From contig DATKQE010000008.1 of NCBI GenBank assembly GCA_035532935.1, positions 155,777 through 219,776 of the forward strand: 64,000 bases of DNA, written 5' to 3'. The notes under the pieces were generated by a model. That model was not told the DNA's origin. It did no database searches and worked only from the letters and a program-made list of their open reading frames with translations. The position numbers and the translations under genes were made by a program. This DNA is from DATJLY01 sp035532935. Its GTDB lineage: Bacteria; Pseudomonadota; Alphaproteobacteria; ATCC43930; CGMCC-115725. Shown one piece after another: positions 43,065 through 53,493 of this stretch (positions within the stretch are counted from its first letter, which is position 1; every line of letters begins with the position of its first letter).

Positions 43065-44381
43065 ATGTCGAACCGATTGCCGCTGCCGGTTGCCGTCCTC
43101 CTCGGGGCGGCGCTGACCGTCATTCCGCTCCTCTGCTGCGATCCGGCCGAAGCGGGTACGGCCGCGGCCGCGGTGCCCCGGTCCGATCTCACCTTGATCG
43201 GCCGGGTCATGCGGCGCGTGGAGACGGACTATCTGCGCCCCGTCCAGGCCGATGCCCTCACCACGAATGCGCTCAAGGGGATGCTGAGCCGGCTCGACCC
43301 GCACTCGTCCTATCTCGATCCGCAGGAATACCGCGACGTGATGGCGGACATGCACGGCAAATTCGGCGGCATCGGCCTTCGGATGTCGGAAAAGGCCGGC
43401 GTGCCGATGGTGATATCGCCGATCGCCGGCACGCCCGCCGCGCGCGCGCATCTCGAGCCGGGCGATCTCATCACCGCGATCGACGGCCATGCGACCGACG
43501 GCATGGATCTCGAGCGCGCCGTCGATCGCCTGCGCGGCCGCCCGGGGACCAAGGTGACGCTCACGATCGCGCGTGAGAACGCGGCGCCGTTCGTCGTCAC
43601 GCTGACGCGCCGCGTCATTCGCATCGCCACCGTGAAATCGAAGCTCGAGCCGAAGCGAGTCGGATACGTGCGTATCACCGAGTTCGGGGCCGCGACCCCG
43701 GCCGCGCTCAAGCACGCGATCATGGCGATGAAGCGCGACGCCGGCGGACATCTCGACGGCTTCGTCCTCGATCTCCGGGACGATCCCGGCGGGCTGCTCG
43801 ATGCCGCGGTGGCCGTGGCGGGCGATTTCCTCGACGGCGGCACGGTGGTCACGACGCGCGGGCGCATGAGCGACGACGACGAGACCTTTACGGCGTCCGC
43901 CGCGGGCGATCTGATCGCCAGGACGCCGATGGTGGTGCTCATCAACAGCGCCTCCGCCTCCGCCTCCGAGATCGTCGCCGGCGCGTTGCAGGACCGGCAC
44001 CGCGCGACGGTGATGGGGACACGGAGCTTCGGCAAGGGCTCGGTGCAGACGATCATCCCGCTGAACAGCGGCGGGGCGCTGCGCTTGACCACCGCGCTCT
44101 ATTACACGCCGTCCGGGCGGTCGATTCAGGGGCGCGGCATCACCCCCAACATCGTGGTCGCGGCGCCCGCGGACGAGCAGGTGGCGAACGCGGTGGTCAT
44201 CCGCGAAAGCGATCTGCACGGCGCGCTCGTGACCGAAGGCGGAACGCTTCCCGCCGCCGCGGCGCAGGAATACTCGCACCCGATCCGGTTCGATCTCATC
44301 GGCACCGGCCGGGACGGCCAACTCAAGGCCGCGCTCGGCCATTTCGAGGCCGGCGTCGCGGGACGCCGCACCGGACACTGA
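43065..44381 (+). CDS. S41 C-terminal processing protease (CtpA-like)
   Basis: 438 residues. Signal peptide (LPVAVLLGAALTVIPLLCC), then an N-terminal helical lead (LTLIGRVMRRVETDYL, LDPHSSYLDPQEY), a PDZ domain (AHLEPGDLITAIDGHATDGM) and the protease core. The catalytic Ser is in NSASASASEIVAG and the Lys in GTRSFGKGSVQ. Periplasmic Ctp proteases trim or degrade periplasmic proteins and murein enzymes. A small membrane-protein gene follows after one base, and a second S41 gene 471 bases further on shares most of the sequence: a tandem duplication. Confidence 0.85.
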   Translation: MSNRLPLPVAVLLGAALTVIPLLCCDPAEAGTAAAAVPRSDLTLIGRVMRRVETDYLRPVQADALTTNALKGMLSRLDPHSSYLDPQEYRDVMADMHGKFGGIGLRMSEKAGVPMVISPIAGTPAARAHLEPGDLITAIDGHATDGMDLERAVDRLRGRPGTKVTLTIARENAAPFVVTLTRRVIRIATVKSKLEPKRVGYVRITEFGAATPAALKHAIMAMKRDAGGHLDGFVLDLRDDPGGLLDAAVAVAGDFLDGGTVVTTRGRMSDDDETFTASAAGDLIARTPMVVLINSASASASEIVAGALQDRHRATVMGTRSFGKGSVQTIIPLNSGGALRLTTALYYTPSGRSIQGRGITPNIVVAAPADEQVANAVVIRESDLHGALVTEGGTLPAAAAQEYSHPIRFDLIGTGRDGQLKAALGHFEAGVAGRRTGH

Positions 44382-44382
44382 C

Positions 44383-44685
44383 ATGCGACGGGCGGCGGCC
44401 ATGACGGCAAAGTGGCGCGATCATGCGGCCAAGGGCGGTGCGGCGGACGGCACCGCCGCAGCCGCGCCGGCGGCGGCGGAGCGGTCGACGCAGGCGCGCG
44501 ACCGGCAGCCTCTGATCGGGTCCATCGCCTATGCGGTGCACGGGTTGTTCTTCCTGCTCCTCGTGGCCGCGGCTCTCTACTGGTTCGGTTCGGTGTTCGG
44601 CGTTCTCGGCGCCATTGTCGCGGTGATCGCGCTGGCGTCGTTGAAGCAGGCCTGGACGGGCCTGCAGAATTATCGGCGGTCTTAG
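44383..44685 (+). CDS. Small membrane protein between S41 paralogues
   Basis: 100 residues with an Ala/Arg-rich cytoplasmic start and two close membrane helices (AVHGLFFLLLVAAALYWFGS and GVLGAIVAVIALASL). It begins one base after the S41 protease stop, so it is translated with it. An alternative ATG lies at 44401. A helper or membrane anchor for the adjacent protease is possible. No family recognised. Confidence 0.6.
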   Translation: MRRAAAMTAKWRDHAAKGGAADGTAAAAPAAAERSTQARDRQPLIGSIAYAVHGLFFLLLVAAALYWFGSVFGVLGAIVAVIALASLKQAWTGLQNYRRS

Positions 44686-44852
44686 CCCGGCCGCGCGCGG
44701 GCCGACGCAGCGCCGGGCCAACGTCACCGCCGGGCGGCCGCACCCGCAGCGATGCTAACATTTTATATATGTGACCGGGGTAGCTTCGCTCGGTACATCA
44801 TTTGCGCGGCGGCCTGCGCTATCATCCGGCTTTACCACTCGGGTCCATCGCC

Positions 44853-46199
44853 ATGACATCGAAATCCCCGACGATCCGCACCGCCTGCAGGATCGCTCTC
44901 GTTCTTCCCGTGGTTCTGCTCGGCGGCTGCTCCGCGTCGGGCGGATCGCACGCGGCTTCGAGCGACGGCCAGCGCGACCTCGCCCTGATCCACGACGTGA
45001 TGCAGCGGGTCAAGACGAGCTATGTCCACCCGGTGGACAACACCGAGCTTACGACCGACGCGCTCAAGGGCATGCTCACCCGCCTCGATCCGCATTCCGA
45101 CTATATGGATGCGCAGGAGTTCCACGAGTTCGACAGCGACACCGAGGGCCGGTTCGGCGGCCTCGGCATCGAGATCACGAACGACGACGGCGTGCCCAAG
45201 GTGATCGCGCCCATCGACGATACGCCGGCCGCGCGCGCCGGGATCGAGCCGGGCGATCTGATCATCCGCATCGACGGACAGGCGACCAACGGCATGGGGC
45301 TGATGAAGGTCGTCGAGATTCTGCGCGGCAAGCCCGGAACCCATGTGACGATCACCGTGGCGCGCGCCGGCCGCACCCCGTTCGACGTTCCGCTCACCCG
45401 CCGCATCATCCATGTCGCCTCGGTGAAATCCGCACTCGAGCCCGACGGGATCGGCTATGCGCGCATCTCGAGCTTCACCGCGGAGACGCAGGCCGAGCTG
45501 ACCGCCGCCATCGCCCACCTGAAGCAGCAATCCGGCGGACACCTCAACGGCTTCGTGCTCGACCTGCGCGACGATCCGGGCGGCCTGCTCGACGCGGCGG
45601 TCGAGGTCGCCGGCGATTTTCTCGACGGCGGCACCGTGGTGACGACCCGCGGCCGCGAGAGCGATGACGATCAGGCCTATACGGCGCCGGCCAAGGGCGA
45701 TCTCATTGCCGGCGCGCCGATGGCGGTGCTGGTCAACGGCGCATCGGCGTCGGCGGCGGAGATCGTCGCCGGGGCGTTGCAGGACCGGCACCGCGCGACC
45801 GTCATGGGAACGCCCAGTTTCGGCAAGGGCTCGGTGCAGACCATCATCCCGATCGGCCATGGCGCCATCCGGCTCACCACCGCGCTCTATTACACGCCGT
45901 CCGGCCGCTCGATCCAGGGCAACGGCATCACGCCCGACATTGCCGTCGGGCTCCCCAAGGACGAGCAGGTGGCGAACGCGGTGCTGACGCGCGAAGCGGA
46001 TCTGCATGGCGCGTTTCGCAACGCCGGCTCGCTCGGCAAGGGCGCGGCCGCGCCGGCCGCCCCGCCGCCGAACGCCGAGGCCTATGCCCGCCCGATCAAG
46101 CTCGCGCTCATCGGCACCAAGAACGACGCCCAGCTCGCGGCGGCGGTGCGGCAGATCGAGAAAAGGATCGCAACGCATCCGATGCCGTCGCGGACCTGA
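44853..46199 (+). CDS. S41 protease paralogue, lipoprotein form
   Basis: 448 residues, the second of two tandem S41 proteases. The start ATG 44853 gives a signal with a lipobox, VLLGGC, so this copy should be a membrane-anchored lipoprotein, unlike the first. PDZ (RAGIEPGDLIIRIDGQATNG) and catalytic residues (Ser in NGASASAAEIVAG, Lys in GTPSFGKGSVQ) are intact. Long stretches, such as GFVLDLRDDPGGLLDA and FLDGGTVVTTRGR, are identical to the first copy. Its leader region contains a TATATA-like -10. Confidence 0.85.
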   Translation: MTSKSPTIRTACRIALVLPVVLLGGCSASGGSHAASSDGQRDLALIHDVMQRVKTSYVHPVDNTELTTDALKGMLTRLDPHSDYMDAQEFHEFDSDTEGRFGGLGIEITNDDGVPKVIAPIDDTPAARAGIEPGDLIIRIDGQATNGMGLMKVVEILRGKPGTHVTITVARAGRTPFDVPLTRRIIHVASVKSALEPDGIGYARISSFTAETQAELTAAIAHLKQQSGGHLNGFVLDLRDDPGGLLDAAVEVAGDFLDGGTVVTTRGRESDDDQAYTAPAKGDLIAGAPMAVLVNGASASAAEIVAGALQDRHRATVMGTPSFGKGSVQTIIPIGHGAIRLTTALYYTPSGRSIQGNGITPDIAVGLPKDEQVANAVLTREADLHGAFRNAGSLGKGAAAPAAPPPNAEAYARPIKLALIGTKNDAQLAAAVRQIEKRIATHPMPSRT

Positions 46200-46258
46200 C
46201 CGGCGCGGCGATCCCGGCTGCGAGGCCGGGCTTCACGTCGATCTGCGCAGTTCGAGGA

Positions 46259-48610
46259 TCACGAGCGCCTGCCGGCGCGGATCGCCTGCCACACGCGCTC
46301 GGGCGTCGCCGGCATGTCGAGGTGACGGACGCCAAAGCCGGCGAGCGCATCGACCACCGCGTTCATCACCGCCGGCAGCGCGCCGGCGCAGCCGGCCTCG
46401 CCGCATCCCTTGACGCCGAGCGGGTTGGTCTTGGCCGGCACCGGATGGTTGGTGATCGCAAAGTTCGGCGCGTTGTCGGCGCGCGGCATGGCGTAATCCA
46501 TGTAGGAGCCGGTGACGAGCTGACCCTCGCCGTCATAGACGGTGCGCTCCATCAGCGCCTGGCCGATCCCCTGCACCACCCCGCCATGCGCCTGCCCCTC
46601 CACCAGCAGCGGATTGAGCAGATTGCCGAAATCGTTGGCCATCGCGTATTTGACCACGGCGATGGTGCCGGTGTCGGGATCGATTTCGACCTCGGCGATG
46701 TGGCAGCCATTGGGATAGGCCGAGGGCGGCGTCTCCATCACGAGCGAGCAATCGAGCGATGGCGGCAGCTCGGGCGGCAGCTTCGCGCCGCTGCGCACGC
46801 GCTCGGCCAGCTCCATGATGCCGATCGAGCGGTCGGTGCCGACGATGCGGAAGCGGCCTTCGGCGAACTCGACATCGGCGACCGCGGCCTCGAGCACGTG
46901 CGCCGCGATCTGCCGTCCCTGCTCGATCACCTTGTCGCTTGCCGCCAGGAGGGCGGTGCCGCTCGACATCGCCGACCGCGAGCCGCCGGTGCCGCCGCCG
47001 AACAGGAGCTGGTCGCTGTCGCCCTGGAGCAGGCGGATGCGCTCGAACGGAATGCCGAGCCGGCTCACCAGGACCTGGGCGAAGGGCGAGGCATGGCCCT
47101 GGCCGTAATCGAGCGTGCCGGTGATCATGGTGACGCCGCCGTCGGGCTCGAAGCGGATGCCGCCCATCTCCTTGCCCTGCGGCGCGGTCACTTCGAGATA
47201 GCTGGCGATGCCGCGACCGCGCAGCCTGCCCGCCGCCGCGCTCTGGCGCTTGCGCGCCTCGTAGCCGTGCCAGTCGGCGGTGGCGAGCGCCTTTTCCAGC
47301 ACCGCGGCGAATTCGCCGCTGTCATAGCTCGAGCCCGAGGCGGCCTTGAACGGCATGGCGTCGGGGGCGATGTAGTTGCGCCGCCGCAGCTCGAGACGGT
47401 CGATGCCCATCTCGGCGGCGGCGGTGTCCATCAGCCGCTCCATGTAGTAGTTGCCCTCGGGCCGGCCGGCGCCGCGATAGGGCCCGACCGGCTGCGTGTT
47501 GGTGTAGACGCCCTTCGCGTTCACCTCGAGCAGCGGCGTGCGATAGACGCCGACGACGTTCTTCACCGCGTTGACCGAGTAGGGCAGCGGCGCCACCGGA
47601 TAGGCGCCGGCATTGCCATAGCCGGTCAGCTTCAGCGCGAGGATGCCGCCGTCCTTGTCGAGCGCGAGCTCCGCCGTCATCTCGTGGTCGCGGCCGTGAT
47701 TGTCGGAGACGAAGCTTTCCCAGCGGTCGTCGGTCCACTTCACCGGCCGGCCGAGCGCGCGCGCGGCATGGAGCAGGCAGGGATATTCCGGAAAGACCTG
47801 CGACTTCATGCCGAACGAGCCGCCGACATTGCCGGTGAGCACGTGCAGCTTGTCGGTGGCGACGCCGAGCACCGGCGCGAGATTGCCGCGCAGGCCGAAC
47901 ACGCCCTGGCAGCCGAGGGTGAGGGTGAAGCGCCCGCTCGCCGCGTCGAAGCTGCCGACCGCCGCGCGCGGCTCGAGCGCGTTGACGACGATGCGGTTGC
48001 TGACGAGATGGAGCCGCGTCACGTGCGCGGCCTTGGCAAAGGCGGCCGCCACCGCGGCGCTGTCGCCGTAATGGAAGTCGAGGAGAATGTTTCCCGGCGC
48101 CTCGGCATGAAGCTGCGGCGCCCCGGCGGCGGCGGCGGCGGCCGGCGCGGTCACGGCCGGGAGCGGATCGATGTCGCAGATCACCGCCTCGGCCGCGTCC
48201 TTGGCCTGGGCCGCGGTTTCGGCGACGACGAAGGCGACCGGCTCGCCGCCATAGCGCACCTTGGTCTTGGCGAGCGCCGGCCGCGGCGCGGTGTGCCACG
48301 GCGTGTCGTCGCGGTTCTTGGCGCTGAACGGGCTCTGCAGCGGCTTGAAGCCGGCGGCCTCGAGATCGGCGGGGCCATAGACGCCGAGCACGCCGGGCAT
48401 GGCGCGCGCCTCGTCGAGCACGAGCCGGCGGATCGTGCCGTGCGCGTGGCGCGAGCGCACCATCACCGCATAGGCCTGGCCCGGGAGATTGACGTCGTCG
48501 GTATAGCGGCCCTCGCCGCGCAGCAGGGTCGGGTCCTCCTTGCGCGGCACGCTCTGGCCCACGGCGAACTTCACCAGCGCCGGATCGATCGGGTCGTTGA
48601 GTGTGTCCAT
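46259..48610 (-). CDS. Xanthine dehydrogenase/CODH-family large subunit (form II-like)
   Basis: 783 residues. ATG 48610 has GGAG about seven bases upstream. It shows the molybdopterin-cytosine-dinucleotide binding elements of molybdenum hydroxylases (ALEPRAAVGSFD, GGSFGMKSQVF, GPYRGAGRPEG, TGTLDYGQGH) and the catalytic Glu in VKGCGEAGCAGALP. The loop reads PYRGAGR rather than the AYXCSFR of true form-I CO dehydrogenase, so it is a form-II-like aldehyde/purine/aromatic hydroxylase subunit. The [2Fe-2S] and FAD subunits usually adjacent are missing. The CoxE and CoxD genes precede it on the same strand, 106 bases away. Confidence 0.85.
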   Translation of the reverse strand: MDTLNDPIDPALVKFAVGQSVPRKEDPTLLRGEGRYTDDVNLPGQAYAVMVRSRHAHGTIRRLVLDEARAMPGVLGVYGPADLEAAGFKPLQSPFSAKNRDDTPWHTAPRPALAKTKVRYGGEPVAFVVAETAAQAKDAAEAVICDIDPLPAVTAPAAAAAAGAPQLHAEAPGNILLDFHYGDSAAVAAAFAKAAHVTRLHLVSNRIVVNALEPRAAVGSFDAASGRFTLTLGCQGVFGLRGNLAPVLGVATDKLHVLTGNVGGSFGMKSQVFPEYPCLLHAARALGRPVKWTDDRWESFVSDNHGRDHEMTAELALDKDGGILALKLTGYGNAGAYPVAPLPYSVNAVKNVVGVYRTPLLEVNAKGVYTNTQPVGPYRGAGRPEGNYYMERLMDTAAAEMGIDRLELRRRNYIAPDAMPFKAASGSSYDSGEFAAVLEKALATADWHGYEARKRQSAAAGRLRGRGIASYLEVTAPQGKEMGGIRFEPDGGVTMITGTLDYGQGHASPFAQVLVSRLGIPFERIRLLQGDSDQLLFGGGTGGSRSAMSSGTALLAASDKVIEQGRQIAAHVLEAAVADVEFAEGRFRIVGTDRSIGIMELAERVRSGAKLPPELPPSLDCSLVMETPPSAYPNGCHIAEVEIDPDTGTIAVVKYAMANDFGNLLNPLLVEGQAHGGVVQGIGQALMERTVYDGEGQLVTGSYMDYAMPRADNAPNFAITNHPVPAKTNPLGVKGCGEAGCAGALPAVMNAVVDALAGFGVRHLDMPATPERVWQAIRAGRRS

Positions 48611-48716
48611 GATCTCCGCTCCCTCGTGCTCGACCGGGCCACCATAACGGACGAGGCAAGAGCGCGACAACGCCCAAGGATTCATGTCTCCCCGGCGTGC
48701 AGCGGCGGCGGACGGT

Positions 48717-49889
48717 CTATCGCTGCAACCGCCGCATGGCGCGGTCGAGGCCGTCGAGGGTCAGCGGGAACATGCGGCCTTCCATGAGCTCGCGGATCAT
48801 GGCGATCGACGGCGCGCCCGGCCAGTAGCGTTCGGGCACGGGGTTGAGCCACACCGCCTTGGGATAGGTCAGGAGCAGGCGCTGGAGCCACAGCGCGCCC
48901 GGCTCGGCGTTCCAGTGCTCGACGCTGCCGCCCGCATCGGTGATCTCATAGGGCGCCATGGTGGCGTCGCCGACGAGAATGAGGCGGTAGTCCTGATCGT
49001 AGGTGTGCATGACCTCGAGCGTCGGCGTGCGCTCGACCTGGCGCCGCACCGCGTCGCGCCACACCTGCTCGTAGGGGCAGTTGTGGAAATAATACGCCTC
49101 GAGATGCTTGAACTCGGTCCGCGCCGCCGAGAACAGCTCGGCGCAGGCCTTGACGTGGCTGTCCATCGACCCGCCGATATCGAGCAGCAGCAGCACCTTC
49201 ACCGCATTGTGCCGCTCGGGCACCAAACGCAAATCGAGCCAGCCGGCGTTCCTGGCGGTCGCGCGCACGGTGTCGTCGAGATCGAGCATCTCGGCCGCGC
49301 CCTCGCGCGCGAACCGGTGCAGCCGCCGCAGCGCCAGCTTGATAGTGCGCGTGCCGAGCTCGATCTCGCCGTCGAGGTTGCGGAATTCGCGCCGGTCCCA
49401 GACCTTGACCGCGCGCTGGTTGCGGCCCTCCTCCTGGCCGATGCGCACGCCCTCGGGGTTGTAGCCATGGGCGCCGAAGGGCGAGGTCCCGGCGGTGCCG
49501 ATCCATTTCGAGCCGCCCTCGTGCCGTCCCTTCTGGTCGGCGAGGCGCTGGCGCAGCGTCGCGAGCAGCTTCTCCAGTCCGCCCATCGCCGCGATCTGCC
49601 GCTTCTCCTCGTCGGTGAGCGACGTCTCGGCGAGCTTCGTCAGCCAATCTTCGGGGATCGCCAGCGCGTCGGCGACGGATTCCAATCCCTGGAACGCGGC
49701 GGCGAAGACGCGGTCGAACTTGTCGATGTTGCGCTCGTCCTTAACGAGGCAGGCGCGGGCGAGGTAATAGAAATCGTCGACGCTATAGCCGGCGACGCCC
49801 TTCTGCATCGCCTCCATCAAGGTGAGATATTCCTTGAGCGAGACCGGAATCCGCGCCCGCTTCAATTCGAGAAAGAAGCCGGCGAACAT
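48717..49889 (-). CDS. coxE: VWA-domain protein CoxE-like
   Basis: 390 residues. The helical N-terminal half has MFAGFFLELKRARIPVSLKE (typical of CoxE proteins) and the C-terminal VWA domain has a MIDAS-like DIGGSMDSH. CoxE with the MoxR-type AAA ATPase CoxD assists maturation of the molybdenum/copper active site in CO dehydrogenase. Its start lies three bases after the CoxD stop, so the two are coupled. Symbol follows family resemblance. Confidence 0.85.
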   Translation of the reverse strand: MFAGFFLELKRARIPVSLKEYLTLMEAMQKGVAGYSVDDFYYLARACLVKDERNIDKFDRVFAAAFQGLESVADALAIPEDWLTKLAETSLTDEEKRQIAAMGGLEKLLATLRQRLADQKGRHEGGSKWIGTAGTSPFGAHGYNPEGVRIGQEEGRNQRAVKVWDRREFRNLDGEIELGTRTIKLALRRLHRFAREGAAEMLDLDDTVRATARNAGWLDLRLVPERHNAVKVLLLLDIGGSMDSHVKACAELFSAARTEFKHLEAYYFHNCPYEQVWRDAVRRQVERTPTLEVMHTYDQDYRLILVGDATMAPYEITDAGGSVEHWNAEPGALWLQRLLLTYPKAVWLNPVPERYWPGAPSIAMIRELMEGRMFPLTLDGLDRAMRRLQR

Positions 49890-49892
49890 CGC

Positions 49893-50747
<855 letters not shown>

Positions 50748-50914
50748 GCCGCCTCCGCCACCTGCCGCGCCGAGGGATAGCCGAAGCCGTCCGGGGAAGC
50801 TATGGCGATGATGGCCGGCGCAAGCGGCGGGCGGCGCCGAGCGTTGGCCGGGTGACGCCGGAGGGCACGGGCCTCCGCTTCCGCTTCGACCGCCGAGGAT
50901 CGCGCGGTCCCGGC

Positions 50915-51250
50915 TCAGCGCCGCGGTGCGTGCGCGGCATGTGCCGGCGCGATCACGTGGCCGTCGCGGGTCAGAAGCGTGAAGTGCAGGACCGATGCCG
51001 ACGTCCCGGCGGGGATGTCATGGATCTGATGCTCGGTCACCGCGACGGTGGGAAGATCGGAATCCTTTGCCGCAGCCTTGGCCGGTGCCGCGCTTGGCGA
51101 TGACGCGATGGCCGGTGCCTTGACGCTTGGCGCGGGCACGGCCGTCGCGACCGGCGGGCGCGGCGAGGCATGGCGTTCCTCGACCAGCACCCCTGCCGCC
51201 GCCGCCGCGACCGCCAGCGCCGCGGCCAGGACGAGAATCCATTTCCGCAT
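50915..51250 (-). CDS. Small exported or membrane-anchored protein, unknown
   Basis: 111 residues. A signal-anchor-like hydrophobic N-terminus (ILVLAAALAVAAAAAGVLV), a Pro/Ala-rich linker, and a short folded piece (AVTEHQIHDIPAGTSASVLHFTLLTRDGHVI). The C-terminus is His/Ala-rich (APAHAAHAPRR). No family recognised. It starts at ATG 51250 and is divergent from tatA. Confidence 0.55.
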   Translation of the reverse strand: MRKWILVLAAALAVAAAAAGVLVEERHASPRPPVATAVPAPSVKAPAIASSPSAAPAKAAAKDSDLPTVAVTEHQIHDIPAGTSASVLHFTLLTRDGHVIAPAHAAHAPRR

Positions 51251-51439
51251 CGTCCGAGCCTAACCAGGATTTCGCGGCGCGAACAGGGGTGATCGGCGCG
51301 GTGCACGGAAATGCCGCGGCAAAATGACCGCGCCAAGCGATCAGGCGCTGCGCGCTGTTGTCGCGTGGCGGCGGCATAGGTTGACACCGGCGGCCGGCGC
51401 AACCATTTGCCAGGAAAGCTGCCCTGGGGCGATTTTCCC

Positions 51440-51468
51440 TTGACAAGTACAGCTCGGGCCTGTGCCTT
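51440..51468 (+). promoter_or_regulatory. Possible sigma-70 promoter of tatA
   Basis: A TTGACA -35 hexamer (51440-51445) lies 70 bases before the tatA start; a spacing of 17 bases leads to a poor TGCCTT -10. A second TTGACA at 51381-51386 is further upstream. Only the -35 boxes are convincing. Confidence 0.3.
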
Positions 51469-51514
51469 TCCGGGGCAAGGACATGGCATCGCCATTCTCG
51501 TTTGAGGTTCCGTC

Positions 51515-51760
51515 ATGGGTGGTCTCAGTATCTGGCATTGGCTGGTGGTCTTGGGGATCGGCGCGCTGGTGTTCGGCGGCAAGGGCAAGCTGTCCTCGGT
51601 CATGGGCGATTTTGCCAAAGGAATCAAAGCCTTCAAGGCTGGCATGAAGGACGAGGACGTGACCGAGGCGCCGCCGCAGGTGCCGCCGCCGGGAGCCGCC
51701 ACGACCGCGTCCGCCTCGGTCGCCGGTGCCGGCGAGCGGCCGGCGCATGAGCGCGGCTGA
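51515..51760 (+). CDS. tatA: Twin-arginine translocase subunit TatA
   Basis: 81 residues. One N-terminal helix (LSIWHWLVVLGIGALVFGG), the FGxxKL-like hinge GGKGKLSSVMGDFAKG and an amphipathic helix (GIKAFKAGMKDE) with an acidic/Pro-rich tail. This is TatA, which forms the protein-conducting element for folded substrates; the BMP protein at 38 kb carries a Tat signal. GAGG lies upstream of ATG 51515. tatB and tatC do not follow; instead the stop region overlaps the start of an aminotransferase gene by 14 bases. Confidence 0.9.
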   Translation: MGGLSIWHWLVVLGIGALVFGGKGKLSSVMGDFAKGIKAFKAGMKDEDVTEAPPQVPPPGAATTASASVAGAGERPAHERG

Positions 51761-52865
51761 CGCGCCGCCGCATTATTCCCGTCTGGTCGCCGCGCTGCCG
51801 GCGACCGTGCCGTTCGTCCCGCCCGAGGCGCTCGAGCGCCGCATCGGGCAGACGCTGAAGCTGCGCATCGGCGCCAACGAGAGTGCGTTCGGACCCTCGC
51901 CCCAGGCCATCGCCGCGATCGCCGCGGGCGCCCATCGCGTCAACTGGTATTGCGATCCCGAAGGCCATGTGCTGCGCGAGGCGCTGGCGCACCAGCACGG
52001 CGTCAAGCGCGCGAACATCGGCCTCGGCATCGGCATCGACGATCTCCTGGGGCTCGCCGTCCGTGCCATCGTCGATCCGGGTGATCCGGTGGTGATGTCG
52101 CACGGCGCCTATCCGACCTTCGCCTTTCACGTGAGCGGCTTCGGCGGACGGTTCGTGCATGCGCCGTACCGCGACGACCGCAACGACGCCGAGGCGCTCG
52201 CGCGCGCCGCGCGCGACAGCCGCAGCCGCCTCGTCTATCTGTCCAATCCCGACAATCCGACCGGAAGCTGGCTCGCCGCGACGGAGCAGGTGCGGCTGAT
52301 CGACCGGCTGCCGGCCGGCGCGCGGCTTATTCTCGACGAGGCGTACAGCGATTTCGCGCCGCCCGGATCGCTCCCCGCGCTCGATCCCGAGGACCCGCGC
52401 GTCATCCGCATGCGCACCTTTTCCAAGGCGCACGGCATGGCGGGCATGCGCATCGGCTACTGCATCGCGCCGGCTGAGCTGGTCGCGACCTTCGACAAGA
52501 TCCGCCATCATTTCGGCGTGAGCCGGCTGGCGCAGGAGGCGGCGCTGGCCTCGTTGGGCGACCGGGCTTTCATCGCCGGCGTCGTGCGCCACGTCGCCGA
52601 GGGGCGCGACGACTATGCGCGCCTCGCCGTGCGGCTCGGCTTGAAGGCGCTGCCGTCGGCAACCAATTTCGTCGCGATCGACATGGGCTCGGGCGCGCGC
52701 GCCCGGGCGACGCTCGCGCTCCTGCTCGAGGACGAGGCGTGCTTTCTGCGCATGCCCGGGGTCGCGCCGCTCGACCGCCTCGTCCGCGTCACCGTCGGCA
52801 CCGCCGACGAGCGAAGCGGCTTTGCCGAAGCGCTCGCCCGCGTCCTGCCCAAGCTTCCCGCGTGA
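51747..52865 (+). CDS. HisC-like PLP aminotransferase
   Basis: 372 residues, fold type I. The PLP Lys is in TFSKAHGMAGMRIGY, the phosphate-binding and ring-stacking residues in YLSNPDNPTGSW and LILDEAYSDF, and the substrate Arg in the C-terminal RVTVGTADE. This is the histidinol-phosphate aminotransferase group, many of which also take aromatic amino acids. The start ATG 51747 lies in the end of tatA, so the two genes are coupled. It is followed by an alkylhydroperoxidase-like gene. Confidence 0.85.
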   Translation: MSAADAPPHYSRLVAALPATVPFVPPEALERRIGQTLKLRIGANESAFGPSPQAIAAIAAGAHRVNWYCDPEGHVLREALAHQHGVKRANIGLGIGIDDLLGLAVRAIVDPGDPVVMSHGAYPTFAFHVSGFGGRFVHAPYRDDRNDAEALARAARDSRSRLVYLSNPDNPTGSWLAATEQVRLIDRLPAGARLILDEAYSDFAPPGSLPALDPEDPRVIRMRTFSKAHGMAGMRIGYCIAPAELVATFDKIRHHFGVSRLAQEAALASLGDRAFIAGVVRHVAEGRDDYARLAVRLGLKALPSATNFVAIDMGSGARARATLALLLEDEACFLRMPGVAPLDRLVRVTVGTADERSGFAEALARVLPKLPA

Positions 52866-52928
52866 GGCGTGGCGCCGCATCGGCGCCTGTGATATGGCTC
52901 CCCATCACAAGGTGCGAGGGGACGCGCG

Positions 52929-53492
52929 ATGACCGAACGCTTCAAGACGCTTACCGAAGCCGAGATGACGCCCGAGCAGAAAAAGCTCGCCGCGGCGATC
53001 ATCGCCGGCCCGCGCAAGCAGATGCGCGGCGGCCCGTTCCAGGCGCTGCTGCGAACGCCGGAGATGGGCGACATCGTGCAGCAGTTCGGCGCGCATGTCC
53101 GCTTCAAGAGCGTCCTTCCCGACCCGCTGAAGGAGCTCGCCATCCTCGTCACCGCCCGGCACTGGACGGCGCAGTACGAGTGGTATGCGCATCGTCGCAT
53201 GGGCGAGCAGGCGGGGCTCGATCCGGCGATCGCCGATGCCATCGCCGCGGGACGCCGTCCCGAACGCCTGTCGCCGGACGAGACCATCGTCTACGACTTC
53301 GCCAGCGAACTCCTGCAGACGGCCGAGGTGAGCGACAAGAACTACGACGCGGTGCGCGCGCGGTTCGGCGAGCGCGGCGTCGTGGAGCTGGTGTGCACGC
53401 TCGGCTACTACTCGACGGTGTCGATGATCCTCAACGTCCACCGCCATCCCGTCCCGCCGGAGGCGAAGCCGCTGCCCAAGCTGGGGCGCTAG
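52929..53492 (+). CDS. Carboxymuconolactone decarboxylase family protein
   Basis: 187 residues, all helical. The CMD core reads ELAILVTARHWTAQYEWYAH with the WYAHRRM helix; the redox CXXC of AhpD-type members is absent (TARHWTAQYEW), so it is a gamma-carboxymuconolactone decarboxylase- or 4-carboxymuconolactone-like enzyme rather than a peroxidase. Substrate unknown. It is 63 bases after the aminotransferase on the same strand. Confidence 0.8.
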   Translation: MTERFKTLTEAEMTPEQKKLAAAIIAGPRKQMRGGPFQALLRTPEMGDIVQQFGAHVRFKSVLPDPLKELAILVTARHWTAQYEWYAHRRMGEQAGLDPAIADAIAAGRRPERLSPDETIVYDFASELLQTAEVSDKNYDAVRARFGERGVVELVCTLGYYSTVSMILNVHRHPVPPEAKPLPKLGR

Positions 53493-53493
53493 T

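Noticed and set aside
46259..48610. Form-I CO dehydrogenase large subunit (CoxL)
   Set aside because: The active-site loop reads PYRGAGR rather than AYXCSFR, so CO oxidation cannot be claimed.
52929..53492. AhpD-type alkylhydroperoxidase
   Set aside because: The CXXC motif of the AhpD active site is absent; the core reads TARHWTAQYEW.
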